Positions 8,520-17,667 of a stretch of DNA of 64,000 nt are shown here, one piece after another (positions within the stretch are counted from its first letter, which is position 1; the number at the start of each line of letters is the position of its first letter). Position numbers and translations under genes: made by a program. The DNA comes from an uncultured Formosa sp. (lineage in GTDB: Bacteria > Bacteroidota > Bacteroidia > Flavobacteriales > Flavobacteriaceae). The notes under the pieces are model-generated. The model had not been told where the DNA came from, made no database searches, and saw only the letters and a program-made list of their open reading frames with translations. The DNA is taken from the NCBI RefSeq assembly GCF_947500765.1, contig NZ_CANMTH010000002.1:620001-684000 (forward strand), given 5' to 3'.

Positions 8520-9935
8520 ATGAATTCAACAAAAGCCACAAAATTAGACCTTTTAAATGTAAAGAGTCTTCCAATCCGAACATTCTGGATTACATCAATA
8601 GCCTTTTTCTTATGTTTCTTCGCATGGTTTGGTATCGTACCATTTATGCCAGATGTCGTTAAAGATTTAGGGTTAACACCTTCGCAAAAATGGAACTCCA
8701 TTATACTTGCGGTTTCAGGAACTGTATTTGCACGTTTACTAATTGGTAAATTGTGTGATAAATATGGACCACGTTTATGTTACTCTTGGTTACTTGTGTT
8801 AGGCGCCATTCCTGTTATTTTATTAGGATTTGTACAAACACCTCTTCAATTTTTAGTATGTCGATTTTTTATTGGCTTTATTGGAGCATCGTTTGTAATT
8901 ACTCAATTTCATACGTCTATTATGTTTGCTCCAAATATTGTTGGAACAGCTAATGCAACTTCTGCAGGATGGGGAAATTTAGGAGGAGGAGCTAACCGAT
9001 TAGGAATGCCTATAATAGCAGCAGCTGTTATTGCATTTGGTGCAGCAGAGTCTGAAGCTTGGCGTTATTCTATGATTGTTGCTGGAGTTGTCTGTTTCTT
9101 AATGGGACTTATATATTATAACTTTACGCAAGATACAATACAAGGAAATTATAAAGATTTAAAAGCTACTGGAGATATGCCAGTTGCTAAAAAAGATGAT
9201 GTTGGCTTTTTAGAAGCTATTAAAGATTATAGAGTGTGGATTTTGTTCTTAGTATACGCAGCCTGTTTCGGAATAGAATTAACGGTTTATGGAACTATGG
9301 ATGATTATCTTCAAAACACCTTTCAATTAGAGCGTGTCACTGCTGGTAATATTGTGTTATCGTTTGCTTTGATGAATATTTTTGCTAGAACGCTAGGCGG
9401 TTTCTTCGGAGATAAATTTGGAAAATTAAAAGGATTACGAGGTCGTGTTTTATTCCTTGCAGTAATATTAGCTGCCGAAGGGATCATGTTAGCTTTATTT
9501 TCTACAGCTACAGGAATAATTGCAGGAATAGTTTTATTAGTGTTGTTTAGTTTAACCGTACAAATGGCAGAAGGAGCCACGTTTTCTGTAGTCCCTTTTG
9601 TAAATCCAAAAGCAATAGGTTCTATATCAGGAATTGTTGGAGCAGGAGGAAATGTAGGTGCTTTTTTAGCCGCTATTTTATTAAAATCTAAATCGGCTGT
9701 AGCAGAAAAAGCTGCTATTGTAGCAACCGAAGGTCTGGGGGAAGATGTTGTTAAAGCAGCACAATCAGCAGCAGCATCGGAGGCTGTTTCTGGTGGTTTC
9801 TTATTAATCGGGTTTACCGTAATGTTTGTAGCCATAGGTGTTTTAGCTATTAAATTTTCAGCAGTTGCAGATGAGATTATTGAAAAAGAAATTGAAGACG
9901 ATATAGAGGCTGAGATGGTAACACAATCCATTTAA
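8520..9935 (+). CDS. narK: NarK-type nitrate/nitrite transporter (MFS)
   Basis: This 471-aa protein has about 12 hydrophobic segments. Both nitrate signatures of the NNP family are visible: GWGNLGGGANRLGMP after the fifth segment, and GSISGIVGAGGNVGAF in the eleventh. It should move nitrate into the cell (or exchange it with nitrite) for the reductases encoded on each side. It sits 177 bases after the response regulator with its own operator, so it probably starts a transcript that includes the nitrate reductase 80 bases downstream. Whether it works by proton symport or nitrite antiport cannot be told from sequence. A long open frame antisense to it (9323-9931) is a coding shadow. Confidence 0.93.
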   Translation: MNSTKATKLDLLNVKSLPIRTFWITSIAFFLCFFAWFGIVPFMPDVVKDLGLTPSQKWNSIILAVSGTVFARLLIGKLCDKYGPRLCYSWLLVLGAIPVILLGFVQTPLQFLVCRFFIGFIGASFVITQFHTSIMFAPNIVGTANATSAGWGNLGGGANRLGMPIIAAAVIAFGAAESEAWRYSMIVAGVVCFLMGLIYYNFTQDTIQGNYKDLKATGDMPVAKKDDVGFLEAIKDYRVWILFLVYAACFGIELTVYGTMDDYLQNTFQLERVTAGNIVLSFALMNIFARTLGGFFGDKFGKLKGLRGRVLFLAVILAAEGIMLALFSTATGIIAGIVLLVLFSLTVQMAEGATFSVVPFVNPKAIGSISGIVGAGGNVGAFLAAILLKSKSAVAEKAAIVATEGLGEDVVKAAQSAAASEAVSGGFLLIGFTVMFVAIGVLAIKFSAVADEIIEKEIEDDIEAEMVTQSI

Positions 9936-10015
9936 AAAAAATACTTTAAAAATAAAGTTTCAGAATAAAACGTTTCATTACTTTTAGAAGAATAGACAAA
10001 ATATAACTCCTTAAT

Positions 10016-13000
10016 ATGCCTCAACAAGAAATTAAAACAACGTGTTCATACTGTGGTGTAGGCTGTGGTATAATCATAAAGAAAGATGAACATAATAAAG
10101 TTTATGTAGAAGGCGATAAGGATCATCCGGTAAACAAAGGGATGTTGTGTTCTAAAGGAATGAATTTACATTATGTAGCAAACGATGTTTCCGATAGGTT
10201 ATTATATCCGCAAATGAGATGGAGCAAATCTCATCCTTTAGAACGTGTAAGTTGGGATACAGCTTTAGATCGTGCTGCTAAGGTTTTTAAATCTATTATA
10301 CAAAAATATGGTCCAGACAGTGTGGGGTTTTATGTGTCTGGACAGTGCTTAACCGAAGAATACTACATTGCAAACAAACTAACTAAAGGATTTTTAGGAA
10401 CAAATAACATAGATACTAATTCAAGACTATGTATGAGTTCCGCTGTTGTCGGTTATAAAAAAACATTTGGTGAAGATTCTGTGCCTATTTCTTATGAAGA
10501 TATAGAATTAGCCGATTGTTTTTTAATAACCGGTGCAAATCCGGCATGGTGTCACCCTATACTTTTTAGACGTATAGAACAACACAAAGAAAAGAATCCG
10601 AATGTAAAAATTCTAGTTGTAGATCCTAGAAAAACAGATTCTGCTAATTTCGCAGATATGCATCTTCAAATCTTACCTGGTACAGATGTAATTTTATATA
10701 ATGCGATTGGTAGACGTCTTATTGAACGCCGTATGATTGATAAAGATTTTATTAAAGATCATACAGACAATTTTGAAAAATATAAAAAACAAGTGCTTTC
10801 TACATCTTTAAAAGAAGCGGCAAGTTTATGCGGTATAACGGTTGATGAAATTAAGAAAGCAGCTCAAATTATTGGAAATTCTAAAGCATTTATTAGTATG
10901 TGGGCTATGGGACTAAATCAAAGTGCCATTGGGACTCATAAAAATTATGCACTTATAAATTTATCTTTAATTACTGGTCAGGTCGGGAAACCTGGATCGG
11001 GGCCGTTTTCTTTAACAGGACAACCTAATGCCATGGGAGGTCGAGAAGTAGGAGGGATGGCTAATTTATTGGCGGTTCATAAAGATTTATTTAATGAAAA
11101 ACATAGACAAGAAGTTGCCGATTTTTGGAACGTAGATAAGATTTCTGATAAAGCAGGATATACTGCAACAGAAATGTTTGATGCTTTAGAATCGGGTAAA
11201 ATGAAAGCTGTTTGGGTAGTTTGTACAAATCCAATGGTAAGTATGCCAAACGCGCATCAAGTAGAAAGAGCATTGAAGCAAGCAAAATTTGTTGTGGTTC
11301 AGGATATTTCAAACCGTTCAGATACTTTAGAGCATGCAGATTTAGTTTTACCTGCTGCGGCTTGGTTAGAGAAAGAAGGAACAATGACAAATTCAGAACG
11401 TCGTATTTCATATTTACCTAAAGGTATTGATGCTCCAGGAGAAGCCAAACCTGATGTGGAAATTCTATGTGAGTTTGCACAGAAAATGGGATTTAATGGT
11501 TTTAATTACAATTCTACAGCCGAAATTTATCAGGAATATTGCGAGATGACAAAAGGCTCGAATATCGATGTTTCACAATTAAATTACGATAGATTAAAAA
11601 CGGAAGGCACATTTCAATGGCCTGTTTCCGAAGCACAAAAAGGAGGTACACCAAGATTGTTTCAAGATAAAAAATTCTATACACCGTCGCAAAAAGCGAT
11701 GTTTAATGTGCCGGATTTTATTGCTAATACATCCGATCTGCCAAACGAGACCTTTCCTTTAATTTTAACTACAGGTCGTGTGCGCGACCAGTGGCACACC
11801 ATGACCAAGACAGGGAAAGTGTCGCGTTTAAAGACACATTATTCTACTCCTGTTTTAGAAATTAGTCAAGTAGATGCTTTTATTAATAAAATTAAAGATG
11901 GAGATGTTGTAGAGGTTACAAGTGCAAAAGGTGTTGTAAGAGTGCGTGCCAAAGTAACAGATACAGTTAAAAAAGGTGTGGTGTTCTTGCCTATGCATTG
12001 GGGAAAACAGTTAAAAAGTGATTTAAACCGTGCGAATAATTTAACGCATACAATTGTAGATCCAGTCTCTAAAGAACCGGATTTTAAATACACAAGAGTT
12101 TCTGTTTCAAAATATAAAAAAGAAAAAGAAAAAATAATCGTAGTCGGTGCTGGTGCAGCTGCTTTTAGGTTTATACAGAATTATAGAGAGCATAGTGAAA
12201 CCGATCAAATTGTTGTGTTTTCTAAAGAAAGCAATCCATTTTACAATCGTGTTTTACTTCCCGAATATGTTACCGAAGAATTAACTTGGGAGCAACTCCT
12301 TAAAATTAAAGAAAAGGAACTGAAAAAACTTCAAATTGAGTTGTTTTCAGACACCTATATTGTAGAAATAGATCGGGATAATAAACTAGCAACCGATAAT
12401 CATGGAAATTATCATGCTTACGATAAATTAATTATGGCTACAGGAAGTCGTTCTTTTGTGCCTAATGATGTGCAGTTAAATTTACCAGGTCGTTTTACAT
12501 TGCGTTCAAAAGACGATGCAGATCGTTTTAAGTCATATTTAGATGGCACAAATTTAAAAGCAGAAGATCAGCATGTAACTATTGTTGGCGGTGGACTTTT
12601 AGGTTTAGAACTTGCAGCGGCATTAAAACATAGAAATGTAAATACAACAATTATTCAAAGAGCATCTAATTTAATGGAACGCCAATTAGATCCTATTTCC
12701 TGTAAATTATTAGCAAAGCATGTACAGGAATTGGGAATTCAGATTTACTTTTCTAATGAAGTAAGCACCGTTTTTGATGATGATAAAACCAAAAACGCCC
12801 TGAATATTACCTTAAAAAGTGGAAAAACATTTAAATCTAATGCAATAGTATATGCCATTGGTACGCGGCCAAATATCGAAATTGCAAAATCTAGTGGTGT
12901 CGCTTGTGGACGAGGGATAAAAGTGAATCATCATTTGCAATCTTCAGATTCAAGTATTTTTGCTATAGGTGAAATCGCCGAATTTAATAATAATATTTTA

Positions 13001-13540
13001 GGAATTACGTCTGCTGCAGAAGAACAAGCAGCAATTCTAGCAAATTATTTAGCAGGAGATATTAGCAGTATATATAAAGGATCGGTATCCATGAATATTC
13101 TAAAATTTAGCGATTTAGATTTATGTAGCTTAGGGAATATATCGGTGCCAGAACATGATAATAGTTACGAGGAAATTATTTTTATGGACATGTCTAAACG
13201 TTATTATAAAAAATGTATAGTAAAAGACGATTTGTTAGTGGGGGCAGTTTTAATGGGCGATAAGAATGAATTTGCAGAATTTAAAACTCTTATTGAAAGT
13301 AAAGTAGAATTGTCTGATAAACGAGATAAATTGTTGCGAGGCGCATCTAATGATAAACCTATAGTTGGTAAATTAGTGTGTTCTTGTAGTCAAGTTGGCG
13401 AAGGAAATATAACAGAAGCAATAAATAATGGCTGTACAAATTTCACAGAGTTGTGTAATCAAACAGGTGCAGGATTAGGTTGTGGTAGTTGTAAAACAGA
13501 AGTGCGGGAGATATTAAATAACCATAAAGTTTTAGCATGA
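10016..13540 (+). CDS. nasA: Assimilatory nitrate reductase fused to an NADH-dehydrogenase-like module
   Basis: This 1174-aa cytoplasmic enzyme should reduce nitrate to nitrite. Residues 1 to about 690 are a molybdopterin oxidoreductase: 4Fe-4S ligands Cys10, Cys13, Cys17 and Cys45, the probable Mo-ligand Cys139 (TNSRLCMSSAV), and a C-terminal MopB-binding domain. From about 700 a second enzyme module follows, resembling the FAD/NAD half of NirB (IIVVGAGAAAFRF, then GGGLLGLELA). The chain ends in a BFD-like [2Fe-2S] domain (VCSCSQ and CGSCK). In Bacillus-type systems these parts are separate NasB and NasC proteins, so here one polypeptide may take electrons from NAD(P)H directly. It has no Tat signal. 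It overlaps the next gene by 4 bases, and Moco comes from the facing operon. Confidence 0.93.
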   Translation: MPQQEIKTTCSYCGVGCGIIIKKDEHNKVYVEGDKDHPVNKGMLCSKGMNLHYVANDVSDRLLYPQMRWSKSHPLERVSWDTALDRAAKVFKSIIQKYGPDSVGFYVSGQCLTEEYYIANKLTKGFLGTNNIDTNSRLCMSSAVVGYKKTFGEDSVPISYEDIELADCFLITGANPAWCHPILFRRIEQHKEKNPNVKILVVDPRKTDSANFADMHLQILPGTDVILYNAIGRRLIERRMIDKDFIKDHTDNFEKYKKQVLSTSLKEAASLCGITVDEIKKAAQIIGNSKAFISMWAMGLNQSAIGTHKNYALINLSLITGQVGKPGSGPFSLTGQPNAMGGREVGGMANLLAVHKDLFNEKHRQEVADFWNVDKISDKAGYTATEMFDALESGKMKAVWVVCTNPMVSMPNAHQVERALKQAKFVVVQDISNRSDTLEHADLVLPAAAWLEKEGTMTNSERRISYLPKGIDAPGEAKPDVEILCEFAQKMGFNGFNYNSTAEIYQEYCEMTKGSNIDVSQLNYDRLKTEGTFQWPVSEAQKGGTPRLFQDKKFYTPSQKAMFNVPDFIANTSDLPNETFPLILTTGRVRDQWHTMTKTGKVSRLKTHYSTPVLEISQVDAFINKIKDGDVVEVTSAKGVVRVRAKVTDTVKKGVVFLPMHWGKQLKSDLNRANNLTHTIVDPVSKEPDFKYTRVSVSKYKKEKEKIIVVGAGAAAFRFIQNYREHSETDQIVVFSKESNPFYNRVLLPEYVTEELTWEQLLKIKEKELKKLQIELFSDTYIVEIDRDNKLATDNHGNYHAYDKLIMATGSRSFVPNDVQLNLPGRFTLRSKDDADRFKSYLDGTNLKAEDQHVTIVGGGLLGLELAAALKHRNVNTTIIQRASNLMERQLDPISCKLLAKHVQELGIQIYFSNEVSTVFDDDKTKNALNITLKSGKTFKSNAIVYAIGTRPNIEIAKSSGVACGRGIKVNHHLQSSDSSIFAIGEIAEFNNNILGITSAAEEQAAILANYLAGDISSIYKGSVSMNILKFSDLDLCSLGNISVPEHDNSYEEIIFMDMSKRYYKKCIVKDDLLVGAVLMGDKNEFAEFKTLIESKVELSDKRDKLLRGASNDKPIVGKLVCSCSQVGEGNITEAINNGCTNFTELCNQTGAGLGCGSCKTEVREILNNHKVLA

Positions 13541-14985
13541 TGAAAGCGTTATCTAGATTAGTTGTAAAGGGAGGTGTATTATCGCCAGGAGAGTTAAAAT
13601 CGATTTGTTTAACCGCAGAAGGTTTGGGGTTAGATACCATTTCTTTCGGATCTCGACAAGATATATTGCTTTCAGAAAAAGTAGATGCTAAAGCCTTAGA
13701 AACTATAGATAATCTTCAAGTAGTACCTGCTCATGGCGAAGGTTCTGTAAATATTGTGTCGTCTTATGTAAGTGCTGGGATTTTTTCAAGCACGTCTTGG
13801 TTAACAGGTGAGAAATATTTGTACGTCTTAGAACAATTTAGAGAAAATCCACAATTAAAAATAAATATTACAGATCCTAAGCAGCGCTTGGTGCCATTGT
13901 TTACTGGGCATTTAAACTTTATTGCATCAGATCATGAAGACTATTGGTATTTGTATGTGCGTTTGCCAGAATGGGAAACAACAGAAGTATATCCTGCATT
14001 AATTTATAGTTGGGATATGGCTAAAATTCAGACTACAATTGAAGGACTTTTACAAGAAGAACCAGAAAGTGTAGAGATGATTTTCGATTTAGTAAACGAT
14101 GCCATCGATACAAATAACAGAACTATAGATAAGCCTTTACAAATTCCATTTTATCCGTTTCCGTATTATGAAGGGATGAATAGAATTGGAAACGATAAGT
14201 ATTGGTTGGGATTATATTGGCGGAATAATAATTACGATTTAGCTTTTTTAAAGGCGATGTGCGATTTGTGTTCCGATTGTAAAATTGGAAAGATTTCTAT
14301 CACACCATGGAAATCGTTTATTGTAAAGGATATACCAAATGAAACCAAACTAATTTGGGAAAAATTCCTAGGTAAATTCGGAATTAATGTAAGACACTCG
14401 ATGTTAGAGTTAAATTGGCACTTGCCAGTTGCTAACGAAGATGCTTTAAAATTGAAGAAGTACTTGGTGAGTAATTTTGACCAAAACGATATTAGTACCT
14501 ACGGCTTAACATTTGCAATTACAGAATATACTAAAAAAGCATATTATTTTACCTCTATAGTTATCGAAAAGAATGAACAGCCAAAAGGCTTGTCTGATTT
14601 TAAAATTAGAGAAACTTATAATTTATTGTATGCTAAGAATTTCGATCCCAATTCTAGAGAATATATCACACATGTACAAGATATAGATCAGGTAGAATTA
14701 CCTGGATTGCTTATGGAGTTAAGTCAGTTGTATTTTGAACAATTAGGAACCGAACGTGACGAAGAAAAATTGGCTAAAGCAGATAATGAGAGTGAAGATG
14801 TTGAGGTGTATCAATGTAAAGATTGTCTGACTATTTATAATGAGGCTTACGGCGATGAAACACAACACATTGTTCCGAATACACCGTTTTCAGAATTACC
14901 AGAAACTTATGTGTGCTCACTTTGCGAAGCTCCAAAATCTAATTTCATAAAGAAAATACACAAACGCCATATTAGTCAAGATTAG
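13537..14985 (+). CDS. NirA-like half-domains fused to a C-terminal rubredoxin
   Basis: This 482-aa protein overlaps the nitrate reductase stop by 4 bases (ATGATGA; Met at 13540 is an alternative start). Residues 1 to about 60 and about 205-310 look like the two ferredoxin-like half-domains of nitrite/sulfite reductases or CobG; the second contains GKISITPWKSFIVKDI. The CxxxxxC...CxxxC siroheme/4Fe-4S motif is absent. The C-terminus is a rubredoxin: Cys427 and Cys430, then Cys460 and Cys463 (PETYVCSLCEAPKSNF). It has no signal peptide. It may carry electrons to the nitrate or nitrite reductase, or bind substrate or siroheme without catalysis. These roles are inference; the domain reading of the N-terminal part is moderate and the rubredoxin is clear. 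Confidence 0.82.
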   Translation: MMKALSRLVVKGGVLSPGELKSICLTAEGLGLDTISFGSRQDILLSEKVDAKALETIDNLQVVPAHGEGSVNIVSSYVSAGIFSSTSWLTGEKYLYVLEQFRENPQLKINITDPKQRLVPLFTGHLNFIASDHEDYWYLYVRLPEWETTEVYPALIYSWDMAKIQTTIEGLLQEEPESVEMIFDLVNDAIDTNNRTIDKPLQIPFYPFPYYEGMNRIGNDKYWLGLYWRNNNYDLAFLKAMCDLCSDCKIGKISITPWKSFIVKDIPNETKLIWEKFLGKFGINVRHSMLELNWHLPVANEDALKLKKYLVSNFDQNDISTYGLTFAITEYTKKAYYFTSIVIEKNEQPKGLSDFKIRETYNLLYAKNFDPNSREYITHVQDIDQVELPGLLMELSQLYFEQLGTERDEEKLAKADNESEDVEVYQCKDCLTIYNEAYGDETQHIVPNTPFSELPETYVCSLCEAPKSNFIKKIHKRHISQD

Positions 14986-15989
14986 CCACCAATGGTAATC
15001 ATACTACGATTGTTGGTGTGATATTCTGGATTGTTTAGTGTTTCGAAATCTGTCATCCCTGCGCGTACAGCAAACTTTTTATGAATTAAATTAGAGATAA
15101 GCGGTTCTATATTTTTACCTTGTCTATATGCGGTTAATAAGTTGGTCTCTTGATTAGAAAATAAACAATTTTTTATATTTCCGTTAGCCGTTAATCGAAT
15201 GCGGTTACAACTGTCGCAAAACGGATTACTTACAGAACTGATAATTCCAAATGCACCTTTGTAGCCTTTTATTTTATAATTTCTAGAGGTGAAATTCGTT
15301 TCATTCTCAAGTGAAATTACATCATCTTTATCGAAATAAGAATACGTTTGTTCTAAAATCTCAGCTTGAGTAACAAGCTTCTCCTTATTCCAATTATTAC
15401 CATCAAAAGGCATGAATTCTATAAAGCGAACAGCTATTGGGAGGTGTTTTGTGAATTTAATAAAATCAATAATTTCATCTTCATTAAACCCTTTTATTAA
15501 AACCACATTCATTTTCACATTGAAACCTTGTTCTAATAACATAATAATATTGTCGTACGCGGCTTTAAACTGATTTCTTCGGGTGATAAATGTGAATTTA
15601 TCTGCTTGTAAACTGTCTAAACTTACATTGATGTCTTGTAATCCAAATGTTTTAAAATCATCAATAAACCGGTCTGCTATAACCGCATTTGTAGTGATAG
15701 ATAGTTTTGTGTTTAAGGTTGAAAGTTGCTCTAGTATTTTAGAAAAATCTTTTCTTACTAAGGGTTCGCCTCCTGTTAACCTAATTTTAGTTACGCCATG
15801 TTTTACAAAAATAGATGCAATTTTAAAAATTTCATCTGCAGACATAATATGAGCTTTAGGTGTTAACGGTACGCCATTTTCGGGCATACAATACGTACAG
15901 CGTAAATTGCACTTTTCTGTTAAAGAAATACGTAAATACGAATGCTTACGTCCAAAATCGTCGGTTAATATGTTGGTTTCGCTTATCAT
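14982..15989 (-). CDS. moaA: GTP 3',8-cyclase MoaA
   Basis: This 335-aa radical SAM enzyme catalyses the first step of molybdenum-cofactor synthesis, GTP to 3',8-cyclo-GTP. The N-terminal cluster motif CNLRCTYCMP, the C-terminal second cluster FCDSCNRIRL with a third cysteine in KNCLF, and the terminal Gly-Gly tail (ITIGG) are all present. It is last in the minus-strand cofactor operon. Its stop overlaps by 4 bases the stop region of the rubredoxin gene that runs towards it, so the two operons converge with no terminator between them. Confidence 0.97.
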   Translation of the reverse strand: MISETNILTDDFGRKHSYLRISLTEKCNLRCTYCMPENGVPLTPKAHIMSADEIFKIASIFVKHGVTKIRLTGGEPLVRKDFSKILEQLSTLNTKLSITTNAVIADRFIDDFKTFGLQDINVSLDSLQADKFTFITRRNQFKAAYDNIIMLLEQGFNVKMNVVLIKGFNEDEIIDFIKFTKHLPIAVRFIEFMPFDGNNWNKEKLVTQAEILEQTYSYFDKDDVISLENETNFTSRNYKIKGYKGAFGIISSVSNPFCDSCNRIRLTANGNIKNCLFSNQETNLLTAYRQGKNIEPLISNLIHKKFAVRAGMTDFETLNNPEYHTNNRSMITIGG

Positions 15990-15990
15990 T

Positions 15991-16896
15991 TTAATGTTGC
16001 TGGCCTCTTAATATTTTAAACACATGAAGTACGTGAGGGAACACAGCATCCATAGATTCTTTTGCACCATTTGTAGAGCCTGGCAAAGCCAAAACAAGGC
16101 AGTTTCCAATTGTTCCTGCTACACTGCGCGATAGCATAGCGTAAGGCATGCGGTCTTGACCATAACTTCTAATGGCTTCTTCAATACCTGGAATACGGCG
16201 TTCTAAAATAGGTTCTAAAGCTTCGGGTGTAACATCGCGATATGATAAACCTGTTCCGCCTGTAAAAATGATGAGGTTATTGGTTTCAGAGAGTTCAATA
16301 GCTTTACCTCTAATCAATTCAATCTCATCTGGAATGATATCGTAATTCTGAATAGTGACGGCGTTAGTTTCTAGTTTCTCGATAATTGCTTTTCCAGCAA
16401 AATCTTCTTTTTTACCATCAGAAATGGAGTCTGAACATACGATAACACTCGCCTTTAAAGTCGAGATTTGTGTGTTCTTAAAGCTGCTTTTTCCGCCTTT
16501 TTTCTCAACTAATTTAATGGTTCCTATTTCAATATGTTTGTCTATGGGTTTCAACATGTCGTACATGGTTAATGCTACAACGGAAGCGCCATGCATAGCT
16601 TCTACTTCAACACCTGTTTTGTAGATTGTCTTTACGTTGAAAATAATATGAATCTCTAAACCTTCAATGTTATATGCTATTGAAGTGAATTCGATAGGCA
16701 AGGGGTGGCAATCCGGAATAACGGTATGCGTATTTTTTACAGCAAAAAGGCCAGCAGTTTTAGCCATTTCGAAAACATTCCCTTTTGGAACTAAATTATT
16801 CTGAATAGCTTCAATCGTTTCAGGCTTGCTTACTTTTACAATAGCTGTAGCTGTTGCGGTGCGTAATGTTTTTATTTTGTGGGTAATGTCTACCAT
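15991..16896 (-). CDS. moaCB: Bifunctional Moco biosynthesis protein MoaC/MoaB
   Basis: This 301-aa fusion has MoaC (about 1-145; MHGASVVALTMYDMLK and the GGKSSF tail), which makes cyclic pyranopterin monophosphate, followed by a MoaB/MogA-type domain (about 150-300; FTGGTGLSYRDVTPEAL), which adenylylates molybdopterin. The fusion is usual in Bacteroidota. It is packed 1 base from both neighbours, consistent with translational coupling. Confidence 0.95.
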   Translation of the reverse strand: MVDITHKIKTLRTATATAIVKVSKPETIEAIQNNLVPKGNVFEMAKTAGLFAVKNTHTVIPDCHPLPIEFTSIAYNIEGLEIHIIFNVKTIYKTGVEVEAMHGASVVALTMYDMLKPIDKHIEIGTIKLVEKKGGKSSFKNTQISTLKASVIVCSDSISDGKKEDFAGKAIIEKLETNAVTIQNYDIIPDEIELIRGKAIELSETNNLIIFTGGTGLSYRDVTPEALEPILERRIPGIEEAIRSYGQDRMPYAMLSRSVAGTIGNCLVLALPGSTNGAKESMDAVFPHVLHVFKILRGQQH

Positions 16897-16897
16897 C

Positions 16898-17335
16898 TTA
16901 TTTTATATTAGTTTTCCATTGGTGGGTGTTGTCTTCAAAGATTTCTTTTCCAAAAATGGGTACTTTATTTTTTATAATATTTACTAAATATTCTGTCGCG
17001 GCATATACTTCTTTACTGTGTTTAGCCGATACAAATACAAAAAAACAAATCTCTCCAGCTTTAATTTTTCCTAAACTGTGATAAATATGCATGCACGTTA
17101 AATTGAAGGTTTTAAATGCTTTTTCGCGAATTTCTGCAATTTGTTCTAATGCCATATCTTCGTAAGCTGTAAAATCTATTGCAGCTACAGTTTTGCCTTC
17201 AACCTCGTCTGCACGCACTTGACCTAAGAAAATATTGTGTCCGCCAATAGTATGTTTACTTTGGTGCTTTGCTATAGAATCTGAAATAAAGCTAGGCGAA
17301 ATGGCACCTTCAATAAATACAGTTTTCTTTTTCAT
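16898..17335 (-). CDS. moaE: Molybdopterin synthase catalytic subunit MoaE
   Basis: This 145-aa protein has the MoaE patterns FLGQVRADEVEGKTVAAIDF and, near the C-terminus, KNKVPIFGKEIFED. Together with MoaD it inserts two sulfurs into the pyranopterin. A 92-base gap separates it from moaD upstream. That gap holds an AATTAAGTATTAA half-site (17355-17367), so moaE-moaCB-moaA may also have their own promoter. Confidence 0.94.
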   Translation of the reverse strand: MKKKTVFIEGAISPSFISDSIAKHQSKHTIGGHNIFLGQVRADEVEGKTVAAIDFTAYEDMALEQIAEIREKAFKTFNLTCMHIYHSLGKIKAGEICFFVFVSAKHSKEVYAATEYLVNIIKNKVPIFGKEIFEDNTHQWKTNIK

Positions 17336-17352
17336 GAGTTTTACTTTTATAA

Positions 17353-17369
17353 ATAATTAAGTATTAAAA
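17353..17369 (-). promoter_or_regulatory. Operator half-site upstream of moaE
   Basis: AATTAAGTATTAA (17355-17367) matches one arm and the centre of the nirB/narK palindrome, but the second arm is degenerate (AAATAG). It lies 20-32 bases before the moaE start, inside the only sizeable gap of the minus-strand cofactor operon. Confidence 0.4.
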
Positions 17370-17427
17370 TAGTTAATCAAACGTCATGCTGAATGTGTTT
17401 TGGCACCTCATTATGCGTCATTTAATT

Positions 17428-17664
17428 TTATCCGCCTGAAAAAGGAGGTAATAAGGCAATTTCATCTTGTAACTGAAGCGTAATGTCCTCAGAATCCTGA
17501 ATTAATTTATGGTTTAATGCCACATGAAAAGATGCCGAGTTAAGCTGATATTTCACTTTTAAATCTTGAACCAATTCTGAAAGTGTTAATGGTTTAAAAT
17601 CCATTTGCTCTTCACTACATTGGGTGTGCTCTGCAAGCATGCCAAAATATTTTATTGTAATCAT
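17428..17664 (-). CDS. moaD: Molybdopterin synthase sulfur carrier MoaD
   Basis: This 78-aa ubiquitin-like protein ends in PPFSGG, the Gly-Gly tail that is adenylated (by MoeB) and thiocarboxylated. No moeB is present in the window. It lies 3 bases after the siroheme-synthase gene in the same operon. Confidence 0.93.
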   Translation of the reverse strand: MITIKYFGMLAEHTQCSEEQMDFKPLTLSELVQDLKVKYQLNSASFHVALNHKLIQDSEDITLQLQDEIALLPPFSGG

Positions 17665-17667
17665 GTT

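Noticed and set aside
9323..9931. 202-codon open frame antisense to narK
   Set aside because: Composition is Ala/Asn/Thr-rich shadow sequence of a hydrophobic membrane protein gene; no family motif.
11091..11411. 106-codon frame antisense to the nitrate reductase
   Set aside because: It lies wholly within a clearly conserved coding region and has a Leu/Tyr-rich shadow composition.
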